DNA of 64,000 nt from Gordonia asplenii. Lineage in GTDB: Bacteria > Actinomycetota > Actinomycetes > Mycobacteriales > Mycobacteriaceae. Shown here one piece after another: positions 25,357 to 33,396 of the stretch. The DNA is taken from positions 1-64,000 of the forward strand of contig NZ_JABBNB010000024.1 in assembly GCF_012933505.1 (NCBI RefSeq), in the 5' to 3' direction. Position numbers and translations under genes: made by a program. The first letter of the stretch is position 1; the number at the start of each line of letters is the position of its first letter. The notes under the pieces were generated by a model, which was not told the DNA's origin, did no database searches, and saw nothing but the letters and a program-made list of their open reading frames with translations.

Positions 25357-25700
25357 GAACGCTCCTTCTTCAATTCCTGCACGTAGGCGTCGAGGCGATC
25401 GAAGCTCGCATTCCAGAACTGCTCGAACCCGCCCGTCCATTCGTGGACGGTGCGCAGACCGTCGGCGTCGAGCTCGTACAGCCGCTGTTTGCCCGACTGA
25501 CGGTCACGCACCAGTCCGACTTCCCGCAACACCCGCAGGTGCTTCGACGTCGCCGGCTGCGGTAGGCCGAGTTCCTCGGCGACTTGGGCGACCGGTCGTT
25601 CGCCGGACCGCAGCAGAACCAGGATGTCCCGACGCCGGGGTTCGGCGATCGCGTTGAAGACGTCCGACGTCGTCGATGCTCGTGCCATGACTGCCATCAT
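25353..25700 (-). CDS. ArsR-family winged-helix repressor
   Basis: A 115-residue ArsR/SmtB-type regulator without cysteine metal ligands. DVFNAIAEPRRRDILVLLRS is the first helix pair, VAQVAEELGLPQPATSKHLR the recognition HTH, and VLREVGLVRDRQSGKQRLYEL the wing. Several in-frame ATGs (25700, 25697, 25688) could start it, and a near-perfect palindrome lies immediately upstream of 25700. It is first gene of the three-gene operon with SRPBCC and the reductase, and is very likely autoregulatory. The inducer is unknown. Confidence 0.88.
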   Translation of the reverse strand: MMAVMARASTTSDVFNAIAEPRRRDILVLLRSGERPVAQVAEELGLPQPATSKHLRVLREVGLVRDRQSGKQRLYELDADGLRTVHEWTGGFEQFWNASFDRLDAYVQELKKERS

Positions 25701-25716
25701 ATTCCCATATAGGAAT
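25701..25716. promoter_or_regulatory. Candidate ArsR operator
   Basis: ATTCCCATATAGGAAT is an AT-rich 16-bp palindrome with one mismatched pair, in otherwise GC-rich DNA. It abuts the first possible ArsR start codon. The placement and symmetry fit an autoregulatory ArsR site. Confidence 0.6.
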
Positions 25717-25761
25717 TCGTCAAGCGGTGATCAGTGACCCATCATTCACAGTGCCAATCCG

Positions 25762-26904
25762 TCACAGCCCGGCTTTGTCCAGCCGTTCGATGAGACTGGG
25801 CTTCCGTCGGTTCGCGGTTCGCAGGTCAATTACCAGCGGTCTGAACGTATCGAGCCGATTCTCCCGCTGGGCAATCATTCGTAGGTCGAGCAGCAGGCTG
25901 ACCGCGGCGTCGTACTCAGCGACCTTGGTAAGCGCGATATGTTCGTTGACGCGTTGCCAGGCGACGGGTTCGTCCGCGGCGACCCGACGCAGACGTGCTT
26001 CGACTGCGAGTCGTTGTTTCTTCCGTCGCTCCTCCTCGCGGGCCGCGTCTTCAGCTGCTTGTTTCCGCTCGGCGGCGGAGCGGATCTCGGCCGCCCGACC
26101 TGTGAGTTCGTGCACTGACACGGCATTGCCCGCCTCCGTGGCTGTGTTGAGTTTGCGAAACTGCCCGAGCATCTCGGTGCGCACAGCTCCGCCCTCACCG
26201 GTGAGTACGCGGAAGAGCAACCGGTCCTTGTCGATCGCGGGAAGGGTCGCAATCCACTCGCCGAGGTCATCGGGATCGTCGCCGACCTTCGTCAGCGGCG
26301 CCGACTCCGACTCGGCAGCAGCGAGCACCGCCGGATCGACGCGGAGGAAGTCCGCGAGCGCCTCTTGGCTGGCTGTCAGTGATTTGAGCCCGGGCGGCAC
26401 GGGAGGCGCCGTCAGCCCGCTATCGTCGAGGTCGTCGATCCACGGACCCAGCCCAGCCAGCCATGCGATGTAGAGCGGCCGTAGATCGCCTGCCGCCAAC
26501 TCGGCTCGCGTGCCGATCAACGATGACAGTATTCCGCGTGTATCCACGAAGTCGTCGTAGCCCTCATCGTCCTCGGAGCAGAAGTCGAGGACGATCGAAT
26601 CGCCTTTCGTGCGGGTGAATACCGTCTCGTCATTGCAGTACAGCTCTACGTCGGCGTCGAGCAGTGCTAGTGGCAGCCGCAGCATGAAACGTCTTGTGCC
26701 CCAATTCGCCAAGTAGAGATGGGCGTCATAGAACCGCTCCATCAACACGTTCGGGTCGCCGTGGTAGGAGCCCCATTCGTACTCGTTGACGAAGCTCGTC
26801 GAACTGATAGACGCTCGCGTCGACGTCGAGCGCACGGCGGCGATCTCGTCGGCCGTCAGTGGGCGGTCGATCGCGAGGAATTCGTAGTATTGGTACTCGC
26901 TCAT
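25762..26904 (-). CDS. Conserved hypothetical protein, actinobacterial type
   Basis: A 380-residue soluble protein. It opens YQYYEFLAIDRPLTADEIAAVR and has TSFVNEYEWGSYHGDP and NWGTRRFMLRLP, a start I recall from a widespread uncharacterised actinobacterial family. The middle is acidic (SEDDEGYDDF), followed by a charged helical stretch with KQAAEDAAREEERRKKQRLA (~280-300), probably a coiled coil. No catalytic motif is recognised. ATG 26904 overlaps the stop of a frameshifted upstream gene (ATGA), so it once had an operon partner. Function unknown. Confidence 0.7.
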   Translation of the reverse strand: MSEYQYYEFLAIDRPLTADEIAAVRSTSTRASISSTSFVNEYEWGSYHGDPNVLMERFYDAHLYLANWGTRRFMLRLPLALLDADVELYCNDETVFTRTKGDSIVLDFCSEDDEGYDDFVDTRGILSSLIGTRAELAAGDLRPLYIAWLAGLGPWIDDLDDSGLTAPPVPPGLKSLTASQEALADFLRVDPAVLAAAESESAPLTKVGDDPDDLGEWIATLPAIDKDRLLFRVLTGEGGAVRTEMLGQFRKLNTATEAGNAVSVHELTGRAAEIRSAAERKQAAEDAAREEERRKKQRLAVEARLRRVAADEPVAWQRVNEHIALTKVAEYDAAVSLLLDLRMIAQRENRLDTFRPLVIDLRTANRRKPSLIERLDKAGL

Positions 26905-27285
26905 GGGCCGAGGGTACGGCGGGGGTGTGACAAGTCACCGAGAACCGGGAACGGCTCGGCCCGAAACGTCGAATCGTCGCCTGGTGAAAATAGATGTGGC
27001 CCGCCACGATCCACTCCTCGGTGAGCGTCGCCCATCCACGGCCACTGACCTCGTCACCTTCGTCGAAGCCCGCGAATGTGAACTCGACGTCGCGCCCGGG
27101 CGCGTCGGACGGTTGACGGGCTATCTGAGCTTCGACAGCGATGAACTTGAGTTGCCATCCCCGCCGTCAGCGAACTCAATCAGCCCTGGGCCGACCAAGT
27201 CGATGGAGTCGACGTCCCACAAGCTCATATCGACGATGCGCCAACGGCCGAAGATCGGGTGCTCCGATGCCGACTGGGGAGTGTC
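26901..27285 (-). pseudogene. Broken small hypothetical gene, partner of the downstream gene
   Basis: Three consecutive reading frames on the minus strand together give one plausible protein: IFGRWRIVDMSLWDVDSIDL...IEFADGGDG, then QLKFIAVEAQIARQPSDAPG...WATLTEEWIVAGHIYFH, then GDDSTFRAEPFPVLGDL...RRTLGP and a TGA at 26901-26903. Single-base deletions near 27147 and near 26983 explain the two frame changes. No start codon precedes the first segment; the open frame begins in a repeat element whose end lies at about 27278. The start WRIVDM-LWD and end GHIYFH-GDDS match a short actinobacterial hypothetical family I remember. The TGA overlaps the ATG of the next gene, a relic of coupled translation. 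Confidence 0.7.
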
Positions 27286-28063
27286 GCACTAAAAGAGTTG
27301 TATGACGTTGCGTTCCTCTGCCGGTTGAGCGAGCGGAGCGAGTCGAAACCCCGCCAGCCGGGCAATGACGAAACCTGCAGCGTCACAGTGGTTTCGACTC
27401 GGCTTCGCCTCGCTCAACCAGCGGGGTGCGGCGAAGCAGGGTGCGCAAGCTATCAATACCATTAGCCGCGGCACGCCAGTGGATTGTCGCGGCTGAACGG
27501 TCGGAGATGCCCGGCGGGTGTTCGACCGGGGCCGTGGTTGCGTATCGGAGGTACCGTTGCCAGTGTTGCCGCAGTTCAGATGGAACGCGCGTCTCTTGCG
27601 CACCAGTGGTATCAACGAATCGTTCGGCCCCCGGCTACCGGGGTGTCGACTCGCGTCTGGTTCGCGCGACGGCCGCGTTCGCGCTGCGGTAGTCGAGCTG
27701 CCGCGGCGGCGACTCGTTCCCGCGGACGTAGCCACCGCCGCGGGAAGAAGTCACCGTGGCGCGAATCCGGTTGCCGCAGTGCGAACATTGGCTACCGCAG
27801 TGCGAACGATTAGCGCACGAAGAACTGCTGCGCTGCCCAGCAGCATCACGACAGCAGTGTCCGACGCAAGCCGGGCCGCCGAGGCCTCCATCACCCCGGT
27901 TCCAGGGTCTTTACGACTGGCACCGACGCCCACGCCGAATACTCACCTGACACCTCGACTGCGGCAGCCACACAACCCTCATCCGCCCCAGCAGTGACAA
28001 CGAATCGATTCACCCCTGCGACCGCCCCAGCACCGATACCGGAAATCAGACGCGACACTCCAC
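27278..28063. repeat. Composite non-coding repeat, left copy
   Basis: Two modules are joined at ~27480. Module 1 (27278-27480) is the ~200-bp element also found at 56460-56671 and 60968-61178. Module 2 (27480-28063) matches 55994-56459 in inverse orientation, sharing for example a CGAATCGATTCACCC-type stretch, AACGAATCGTTC-like and TACCGCAGTGCGAAC segments. Modules begin and end with GTGTCGCG-type sequence. No reading frame here looks coding. The left end abuts the broken gene at 26901-27285. Confidence 0.75.
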
Positions 28064-28089
28064 GATGTTGACCGGCATGGCACAAAGTC

Positions 28090-28354
28090 ATGAGTGCGGT
28101 CCTGACTCAGCTCTTGCGGGCGAGTCGGCCTCGGCCTTCGCCCCCTCCGAGTCGGAGGAGCGTCGGCGCACAGTACCGAGCGAGCCGCTGGCCGAAGGGG
28201 TCCGAGCCGGTCAGCCGTCAGGTGTCGGCAGAGATGTTCAGAGCGGTTGCGGCAGTGGATGACCCGCTGCTCGGACCGTCTCCGTATCCCAGCGTTGGGT
28301 GACGTGGCCGCCAAGCGTGCGGTGTGTATCAGCGCGCCGCCGTTTGACTTCTGA
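28090..28354 (+). pseudogene. Possible remnant of an unidentified gene
   Basis: A 70-codon frame (28090-28302) has protein-like composition near its end (VSAEMFRAVAAVDDPLLGPS), and after a one-base shift near 28295 the sequence continues LGDVAAKRAVCISAPPFDF to a stop at 28354. I cannot name a family and the evidence is only codon-like appearance. It could be chance in GC-rich DNA. The rest of 28064-28445 holds nothing else I can support. Confidence 0.25.
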
Positions 28355-28445
28355 CGTGGTGTTTGTCGAGGGTGCTCATCCGATAAGTCCGGCTCGACGA
28401 CACAGCGCACGCGCCTGTCGCCCTCTCGGAGGTAACGTGCACGGA

Positions 28446-29207
28446 TCAGCCCATCTGAGCCCGTCCGCGTTCGATCACCGACTGTGCGTCGATCGCCCCG
28501 ACGTCGCGGCTCAACCAGGTGGCGGCCGTCGCCGCTTCGATCTCGACCTGTGGGGTCAGCACCTGATTCTGTACGCGCCGATACGAGCCGAGCAGTGACT
28601 GCACCGCGTCGCGATTGTTCGACGCGATGTCGAGGGCGAGGCGTCGAGCGGCCGGTATCAGGTCGTCGTGTGCCACCACCTCGGTGACAAGTCCGTGCGC
28701 GAGTGCGGTTGCCGCGTCGATGAAGTTGCCGGACAAGCTCATTCGGCGCGCGAATCCGAATCCGACGGCCTCGGGCAATCGCGCGGTCAAGCCCCACAGC
28801 GGCATCAGTCCGACGCGTGCGTGTGTGTCGGCGAACCGGGCCCGCTCGGAGGCGATCAGCAGGTCGCAGCCGAGGGCGAGCTCCAGACCGCCGGTCACCG
28901 CAGCGCCGTTGATCGCTCCGATGATCGGCTTGCCGATGGGCGTCCAGGGGTGCCCTGTCTCGACGTCGTCGGCCTCGGTGCCCATGTTCGCCCACCCGCC
29001 TTCTGCACCGATGACGCGCAGGTCGACGCCGGCGCAGAACGCGGGATCCGTTCCGGTCAAGATGACGACGGCGACCTCGGGATCGGCGTCGGCCGCCGAT
29101 ATCTGCGCACGAATCTCTGCTATCAGGCTGGGGGACAGGGCATTTCGTGATTCCGGGCGATTGAGTGTGAGGGTGCGGACGGAGTCGGCGTCGTCGATGA
29201 GGAGCAT
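28446..29207 (-). CDS. Enoyl-CoA hydratase/isomerase family protein
   Basis: A 253-residue crotonase. TLTLNRPESRNALS, the oxyanion segment FCAGVDLRVI and NGAAVTGGLELALGCDLLIAS are standard. The first catalytic Glu (GGLE) is present, but the second position, usually QPE, reads DTHARVG, so simple hydratase activity is uncertain and an isomerase or hydrolase role is possible. It is transcribed away from the HSL-type hydrolase gene, and the gap holds one of the shared TAGAT-type palindromes. It is the left-most gene of the second catabolic cluster. Confidence 0.85.
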   Translation of the reverse strand: MLLIDDADSVRTLTLNRPESRNALSPSLIAEIRAQISAADADPEVAVVILTGTDPAFCAGVDLRVIGAEGGWANMGTEADDVETGHPWTPIGKPIIGAINGAAVTGGLELALGCDLLIASERARFADTHARVGLMPLWGLTARLPEAVGFGFARRMSLSGNFIDAATALAHGLVTEVVAHDDLIPAARRLALDIASNNRDAVQSLLGSYRRVQNQVLTPQVEIEAATAATWLSRDVGAIDAQSVIERGRAQMG

Positions 29208-29240
29208 GACTGGATGCTATCCCGGCGCGACGAGCATGTA

Positions 29241-29253
29241 CAGATCGATCTAG
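29241..29253. promoter_or_regulatory. TAGAT-type palindrome (candidate TetR site)
   Basis: CAGATCGATCTAG at 29241-29253 contains the perfect palindrome AGATCGATCT. Its inverse is identical to 13 bases at 49318-49330 beside the TetR gene. It lies between the divergent crotonase (start 29207) and hydrolase (start 29383) genes. Downstream in the same gap, TTGGCGG recurs three times (29262-29320) ahead of a GGACCAGACTT segment also seen at 40489. Confidence 0.5.
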
Positions 29254-29382
29254 TGGGTTCGATTGGCGGCCGACAATTGGCGGGTCGTCGCTGATGGAAG
29301 AGTCGTGTTGGCGGGTCTCGGTGCGGACCGCCGAGGACCAGACTTGTGCTGACACCATGACCCGCACTGGAAGGCTGATTCG

Positions 29383-30363
29383 ATGACCCCACAACGCACC
29401 ATCTGCCCGCCGATCGATGCGGAGATCGCGCCGGTACTGCCGCAGATCCGCCAGATCGTGCCCCGCACCGACCAGGCGAATCTCGCGAAGGTCCGCACGG
29501 TGGTCGCCGACGGAATTCCCGGCATATCCAAGCCCGACCTCACCGCGGGTGGCTTAGTCGACGTCGAGCGTCGGACGGTGCCGGGGTTGAACGGGGCGCC
29601 CGACGTCGGCATGGTCGTGCTGCGACCGACCACCGGCAGCGGGCCGTGGCCGGCGATCTACCACATCCACGGCGGCGGAATGGTGGCCGGAACTCCCGAA
29701 ACCGCGTTGGACGTGTTCGTGCCCTATGTACACGAGGTCGGTGCGGTCGTCACCTCCGTCGACTACCGCCTGGCCCCCGAACACCCGCATCCCGCGCCGA
29801 TCGAAGACTGCTACGCGGGCCTGCTGTGGTTGTTCGAGAATTGCGAAACCTACGGCGTCGATCCCGATCGTGTGATGATCGCGGGCACCAGCGCGGGCGG
29901 CGGGCTCGCGGCAGCTGTCGCGCTCCTCGCACGTGATCGACGCGGGCCCGCGCTGACCCACCAGATTCTGCTCGCTCCGATGCTCGACGACCGGCTCACG
30001 ACGCCGAGTTCACAGATGCTCGTCGACGAAGGGGTGTGGGACCGAGACGAGAACGCATTCGGGTGGACCGCGCTGCTCGGCGAGCATCGCGGCGGCGCCG
30101 ACGTCTCCGCCTACGCCGCGCCCGCCCGCGCCGATGACCTCAGCGGGCTGCCCAGGACATACCTGGAGGTCGGATCGGTGGAGACGTTCCGTGACGAAGT
30201 AGTCGACTACGCGATGCGATTGTCCCAAGCAGGAGTGTCGGTCGACCTGCACATGTGGGGCGGCGGAGTCCACGGCTTCGATCTGCAGAATCCGCAGGCC
30301 GCGATCAGCCAGGCGGCGAGTGCGACGAGGGACCGCTTCGTTCGCCAAGCGCTCGAACCGTGA
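29383..30363 (+). CDS. Alpha/beta-hydrolase fold-3 (HSL-family) esterase
   Basis: A 326-residue hormone-sensitive-lipase family esterase. The oxyanion motif HIHGGGMVAG, the family segment VDYRLAPEHPHPAPIEDCYAG, and the nucleophile elbow GTSAGGGLAA are clear; the acid/base are expected near LEVGSVETFRDE and the HGFD motif near the C-terminus. It hydrolyses small acyl esters or lactones. RBS GGAAGG precedes ATG 29383. It stands alone downstream of the shared palindrome and is followed by tandem repeats. Confidence 0.88.
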   Translation: MTPQRTICPPIDAEIAPVLPQIRQIVPRTDQANLAKVRTVVADGIPGISKPDLTAGGLVDVERRTVPGLNGAPDVGMVVLRPTTGSGPWPAIYHIHGGGMVAGTPETALDVFVPYVHEVGAVVTSVDYRLAPEHPHPAPIEDCYAGLLWLFENCETYGVDPDRVMIAGTSAGGGLAAAVALLARDRRGPALTHQILLAPMLDDRLTTPSSQMLVDEGVWDRDENAFGWTALLGEHRGGADVSAYAAPARADDLSGLPRTYLEVGSVETFRDEVVDYAMRLSQAGVSVDLHMWGGGVHGFDLQNPQAAISQAASATRDRFVRQALEP

Positions 30364-30394
30364 GGCAGTGCGTCGAGCGAGTAGTACTCCTGCT

Positions 30395-30650
30395 CCCCGA
30401 GCCGAGTGCCGAAACGAGCTGGCGGTGAAATGACTGCCCGCATCCCCCGCTCGCCGAGTGCCGAAACGAGTTCGCGGTGAAATGGCTGCCCGCATCCCCC
30501 GCTCGCCGAGTGCCGAAACGAGCTCGCGGTGAAATGGCTGCCCGCAACCCCCGCTCGCCGAGTGCCGAAACGAGCTCGCGGTGAAATGGCTGCCCGCAAC
30601 CCCCGCTCCCCGAGTGCCGAAACGAGCTCGCGAGTTTCGGTGTAACGAGG
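30395..30650 (+). repeat. Five tandem 52-bp repeats
   Basis: The core CCGAGTGCCGAAACGAG recurs at 30402, 30454, 30506, 30558 and about 30610, a period of exactly 52 bp. The unit includes GCGGTGAAATGGCTGCCCGC. It belongs to the same GAGTGCCGAA family as the blocks at 23.1-24.2 and 38.4-39.1 kb. The spacing resembles an array but there are no unique spacers. Confidence 0.9.
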
Positions 30651-30717
30651 GGTTCGTGAGACGAACGACCCAACGCGACCACATGCATTGCCAGACAAGC
30701 CACGCAGCCTCAACACC

Positions 30718-30763
30718 AAATCTCACGCTCAACACCGGAAAACCGGTGTTGAGCGTGAGATTT
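30718..30763. terminator. Perfect 21-bp hairpin with AAAA loop
   Basis: Positions 30718-30738 pair perfectly with 30743-30763 around the 4-nt loop AAAA; the arms run AAATCTCACGCTC to the apex CACCGG. An A-tract leads in and a T-run follows, so it can act as a terminator in either direction between the hydrolase gene (ends 30363) and the leftward SnoaL-like gene (ends 31097). Confidence 0.65.
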
Positions 30764-31096
30764 TCGGTTGACGACTCCGGTCGGAATCCCAGCAGACCCA
30801 CCAGCAACAACGAACCGATCAACCGAGGCCGCCAGGTCGCATAAGCGCTGATACTTCCAAGACTTCGCCGTATTGCCCCCGAGCGGGGAACATCTCAGCG
30901 CCGCTCGACACTTCCCGGCGGACGACCGCCCCGATCAGACACACCAATGCCGTCGCAACACCCGGCTCACTCCTCGCAACCGACGCGGCGGAATCGGTGC
31001 AACTGCCCGCGCAACCGCCCCCGCCACCGCCACACCCGCGACGAGCAAACGAAACAATCCCCCGCCGCGCGCGACGAGGGATCGTTGAACTCGAGG
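30764..31096. other. Gene-free spacer
   Basis: About 330 bp between the hairpin and the stop of the SnoaL-like gene. I see no credible reading frame, no tRNA and no strong repeat here; it is C-rich on the plus strand from 31000 on. Confidence 0.5.
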
Positions 31097-31603
31097 TCAG
31101 TGGTTCGCGTTGGCGGCGTGCTCGGCTGCGCGATCGAGGCGGGGCACGGGTGTGGGAACGGTGTCCGCCAAGCGGGACACTCCGGGGATGTCGCCGAAAT
31201 CGGGGCCGAGGATGTCGGTCATCGCCTTGGCGAAAGAGGTGTCCATGTACATCCGCTCACCGAGGATCTTGTCGCCCTCGAAGGCCATCACCGCGAAGTA
31301 CTGGCCGGTGGTCCGACCCTCCGGAGTATCGAAGTACACGTAGGCCTCGCGGCACAGTTCGTTCTCGGAGATCGCGTGAACTCGCCTGTCGGCCCACACA
31401 TTTCGGACCTCGCTGCCCGGCAGCATGCGGCGGTAGGTCTCCAGGACCGCATCGCGGCCCTCGATGTGCCACCCGATCGACGGGAGTTCGTAGACGGGAT
31501 TGTCGACCAGCGTCGCCATCGTCGCCTCGAGATCCATTTCGAATTCGGCCTTCTCGTGAAGTGCGAGAAGATCTTCCATCTGTTGTTGGGTGAACTCGGA
31601 CAT
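31097..31603 (-). CDS. SnoaL-like (NTF2-fold) protein
   Basis: A 168-residue protein with the NTF2/SnoaL pattern: an N-terminal helix with HEKAEFEMDLEATMATL, NPVYELPSIGWHIEGRDAVLETYRRML, and strands AYVYFDTPEGRTTGQYFAVMAFEGDKILGERMYMD. It is a paralogue of the protein at 34593-35126 (shared MEEDLL/HE-AE-EMD-EAT and SGERMYMD-type segments). Such cones act as isomerases, hydrolases or dehydratases, or just bind. RBS AGAGGAAAG precedes ATG 31603. It is last in a leftward series of flavin reductase and acyl-CoA dehydrogenases. Confidence 0.75.
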   Translation of the reverse strand: MSEFTQQQMEDLLALHEKAEFEMDLEATMATLVDNPVYELPSIGWHIEGRDAVLETYRRMLPGSEVRNVWADRRVHAISENELCREAYVYFDTPEGRTTGQYFAVMAFEGDKILGERMYMDTSFAKAMTDILGPDFGDIPGVSRLADTVPTPVPRLDRAAEHAANANH

Positions 31604-31675
31604 TTCTTTCCTCTTTCATTGCGGGGTGGCCGGGCTTACGCGCCCGGCCGACGGTTTACTGCTGTTCGACGCCGA

Positions 31676-32173
31676 TCATGCCGTTGCGAGTCGGCGAAAT
31701 CGGCTGCCGTGGAACACAAGTGGTGCGGTCTGGGCTTCGACTCGCATGCCGTGGATCTCCAGTAGCGCGATGGTGTGGTCGCCCGCGGGAACCTCGGTGT
31801 ACAGCGAACACTCCAGCCACGCGGTGGCGCCCTGGACGAACACGCCGCCGTGCGCCGCCCGATCCCACGAGATACCGGAGAACCGGTCGATCTTCTTGCG
31901 CGACAAGCTCATACAGATGTCGTCGTGCCCCTCGGCCAGGACACTGATACCCAATCGGGGCTTGTCGCGCAGCCTCGGCCACGTCGTCGACGAGCGCTGA
32001 AAGCACACCGACACCAGTGGGGGAGCGACCGACACCGAGGTGAACGAGCTCGCAGCCATCCCGACCGGTTGCCCGTCGACGAGAGCGCACACGGTGGTCA
32101 CACCGCTGGGAAAGCAGCCGAATGCCTGGCGAAGCGGGCCGGGGTCGGCGGTCATCGGATCGAACGTGATCAT
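31676..32173 (-). CDS. Flavin reductase family (FMN-binding split barrel) protein
   Basis: A 165-residue HpaC/HsaB-like flavin reductase. It begins with LRQAFGCFPSGVTTVCALVDGQPVGMAASSF, the typical FMN phosphate-binding start, then SVAPPLVSVCFQRSSTTW and a GD/H segment (PAGDHTIALLEIHGM). It would supply reduced flavin to a two-component monooxygenase. No obvious large oxygenase component lies next to it; the acyl-CoA dehydrogenase-like proteins upstream or the LLM protein at 37467 are possible partners. ATG 32173 was chosen for GAGGAAG nine bases upstream and homology to the family start. Confidence 0.85.
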   Translation of the reverse strand: MITFDPMTADPGPLRQAFGCFPSGVTTVCALVDGQPVGMAASSFTSVSVAPPLVSVCFQRSSTTWPRLRDKPRLGISVLAEGHDDICMSLSRKKIDRFSGISWDRAAHGGVFVQGATAWLECSLYTEVPAGDHTIALLEIHGMRVEAQTAPLVFHGSRFRRLATA

Positions 32174-32217
32174 TGGACGGACTTCCTCGTTGATCTCGGG
32201 TGGTGGGGCGCCGACGT

Positions 32218-33396
32218 TCAGCCGGCCGCGACGGGCAGTCCGACGCCGCTGGGTGCGGAGTCGAGAACCAACTGTGCGATTCGCTCGCGATGCTCCTCGG
32301 CGCTGCCCAGCAGCACCGCGTCGCTGAACGCACGTTTGAAGTACAGATGTGTCGGGTGCTCCCAGGTGAACCCGATCCCGCCGTGTACCTGGACGGTGTC
32401 GGCCGCGATACCGGTGAACGCCGACGAACACACCGCCTGGGCGGTCGACGCCGCGAGAGCGGGATCCTCGACACCGTCACGCAGCGCCCACGCGCCGTAG
32501 TACGCCGCGGAACGAGCGTGCTCCAGTTCGACGAGCATGTCGGCGAGCCGATGCTTGACCGCCTGGAAGGAGCCGATCGGGCGCCCGAACTGCAGACGGG
32601 TCTTTGCGTAGTCGACGCTGCGGTCCAGCAGGTACTGGGCGCCGCCGGCCTGTTCGGCAGCCAACAGCACCGACCCGGCGTGCACGGCATCTCGAACGAC
32701 GCGAGCAGCGACGTCTGGCCCGGCAAGCAGGCTCGCCGGCGCCTCGGCGAAGCGGACCGAAGCCTGTGGCCGAGTCTGGTCCATCGTCTTGAGCGACACA
32801 CGCTCGACGCCGGGCGCCGCTGCGTCGACGACGAACAGCGCGACACCGTCGGGGCCGTCGGCTGCGACGAGCAGATCATCTGCCGCACCACCGTCGATGA
32901 CTTGCGCGACGCTGCCGGTCACGGTCCACGTGTCGCCGGTTCGCGTCGCACGGACGTTCACCGCGTCGACGGCGATCCCGTCGACGATGACCGGCACGGC
33001 GAAGGCAGCGGTACGCGTCCCGGCTACCAGCGGGGCGAGGGTCGCTGTCCGCGCCGGCGAGTCGGGAGCTGCGACGAGCGCCGGGATCGACGTCATGACC
33101 GTGCCGACGACGGGTCCGCAGAACAGTGCGGCGCCCAACTCCTCCACGACGATCGCGGCGTCGACGAGGTCTCCGCCGGAGCCGCCGAGTTCCTCGGGTA
33201 CGCCGAGTCCGAGCACGCCGAGTTCAGAACCCAATCGCTCCCAGGCCTCGGCGGAGAAGGCGGGTGTCGATTCCATCAGCAGGCGAACGGTTGCCTCGTC
33301 GCAATGTTCGGTGCAGAAGCGTCGGACTGCCGCCCGCAGGTCGTGGTGTTCCGGGGTGAACGCGAATTGTCCACTGTCCATTGATATCTCAGCCAC
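32218..33396 (-). CDS. Acyl-CoA dehydrogenase (FadE-like), subunit A
   Basis: A 392-residue acyl-CoA dehydrogenase. FTPEHHDLRAAVRRFCTEH opens the helical domain; GVPEELGGSGGDLVDAAIVVEELG and, at the C-terminus, QFGRPIGSFQAVKHRLADML and VHGGIGFTWEHPTHLYFKRA are family hallmarks. The GTG start at 33396 has AGAGG upstream and overlaps the preceding dehydrogenase gene by 8 nt, so the two are probably subunits of one heteromeric enzyme, as in steroid-degrading FadE pairs. It would desaturate an acyl-CoA, often one with a ring or branch. Confidence 0.88.
   Translation of the reverse strand: MAEISMDSGQFAFTPEHHDLRAAVRRFCTEHCDEATVRLLMESTPAFSAEAWERLGSELGVLGLGVPEELGGSGGDLVDAAIVVEELGAALFCGPVVGTVMTSIPALVAAPDSPARTATLAPLVAGTRTAAFAVPVIVDGIAVDAVNVRATRTGDTWTVTGSVAQVIDGGAADDLLVAADGPDGVALFVVDAAAPGVERVSLKTMDQTRPQASVRFAEAPASLLAGPDVAARVVRDAVHAGSVLLAAEQAGGAQYLLDRSVDYAKTRLQFGRPIGSFQAVKHRLADMLVELEHARSAAYYGAWALRDGVEDPALAASTAQAVCSSAFTGIAADTVQVHGGIGFTWEHPTHLYFKRAFSDAVLLGSAEEHRERIAQLVLDSAPSGVGLPVAAG

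Noticed and set aside
26903..27292. 129-codon plus-strand frame
   Set aside because: It is antisense to the frameshifted minus-strand gene, whose three frames give a coherent protein; the plus frame has no family features.
27740..27830. Possible tRNA or small RNA in the TACCGCAGTGCGAAC segments
   Set aside because: No cloverleaf with a T-loop GTTCGA box and acceptor pairing can be drawn; the segment is part of the composite repeat.
30395..30650. CRISPR-like array
   Set aside because: The 52-bp units are repeated as a whole; there are no unique spacers of constant length and no cas genes nearby.
30010..30822. 270-codon frame across the tandem repeats
   Set aside because: Its sequence is the translated 52-bp repeat plus the hairpin and antisense of the esterase gene, so it is an artefact.
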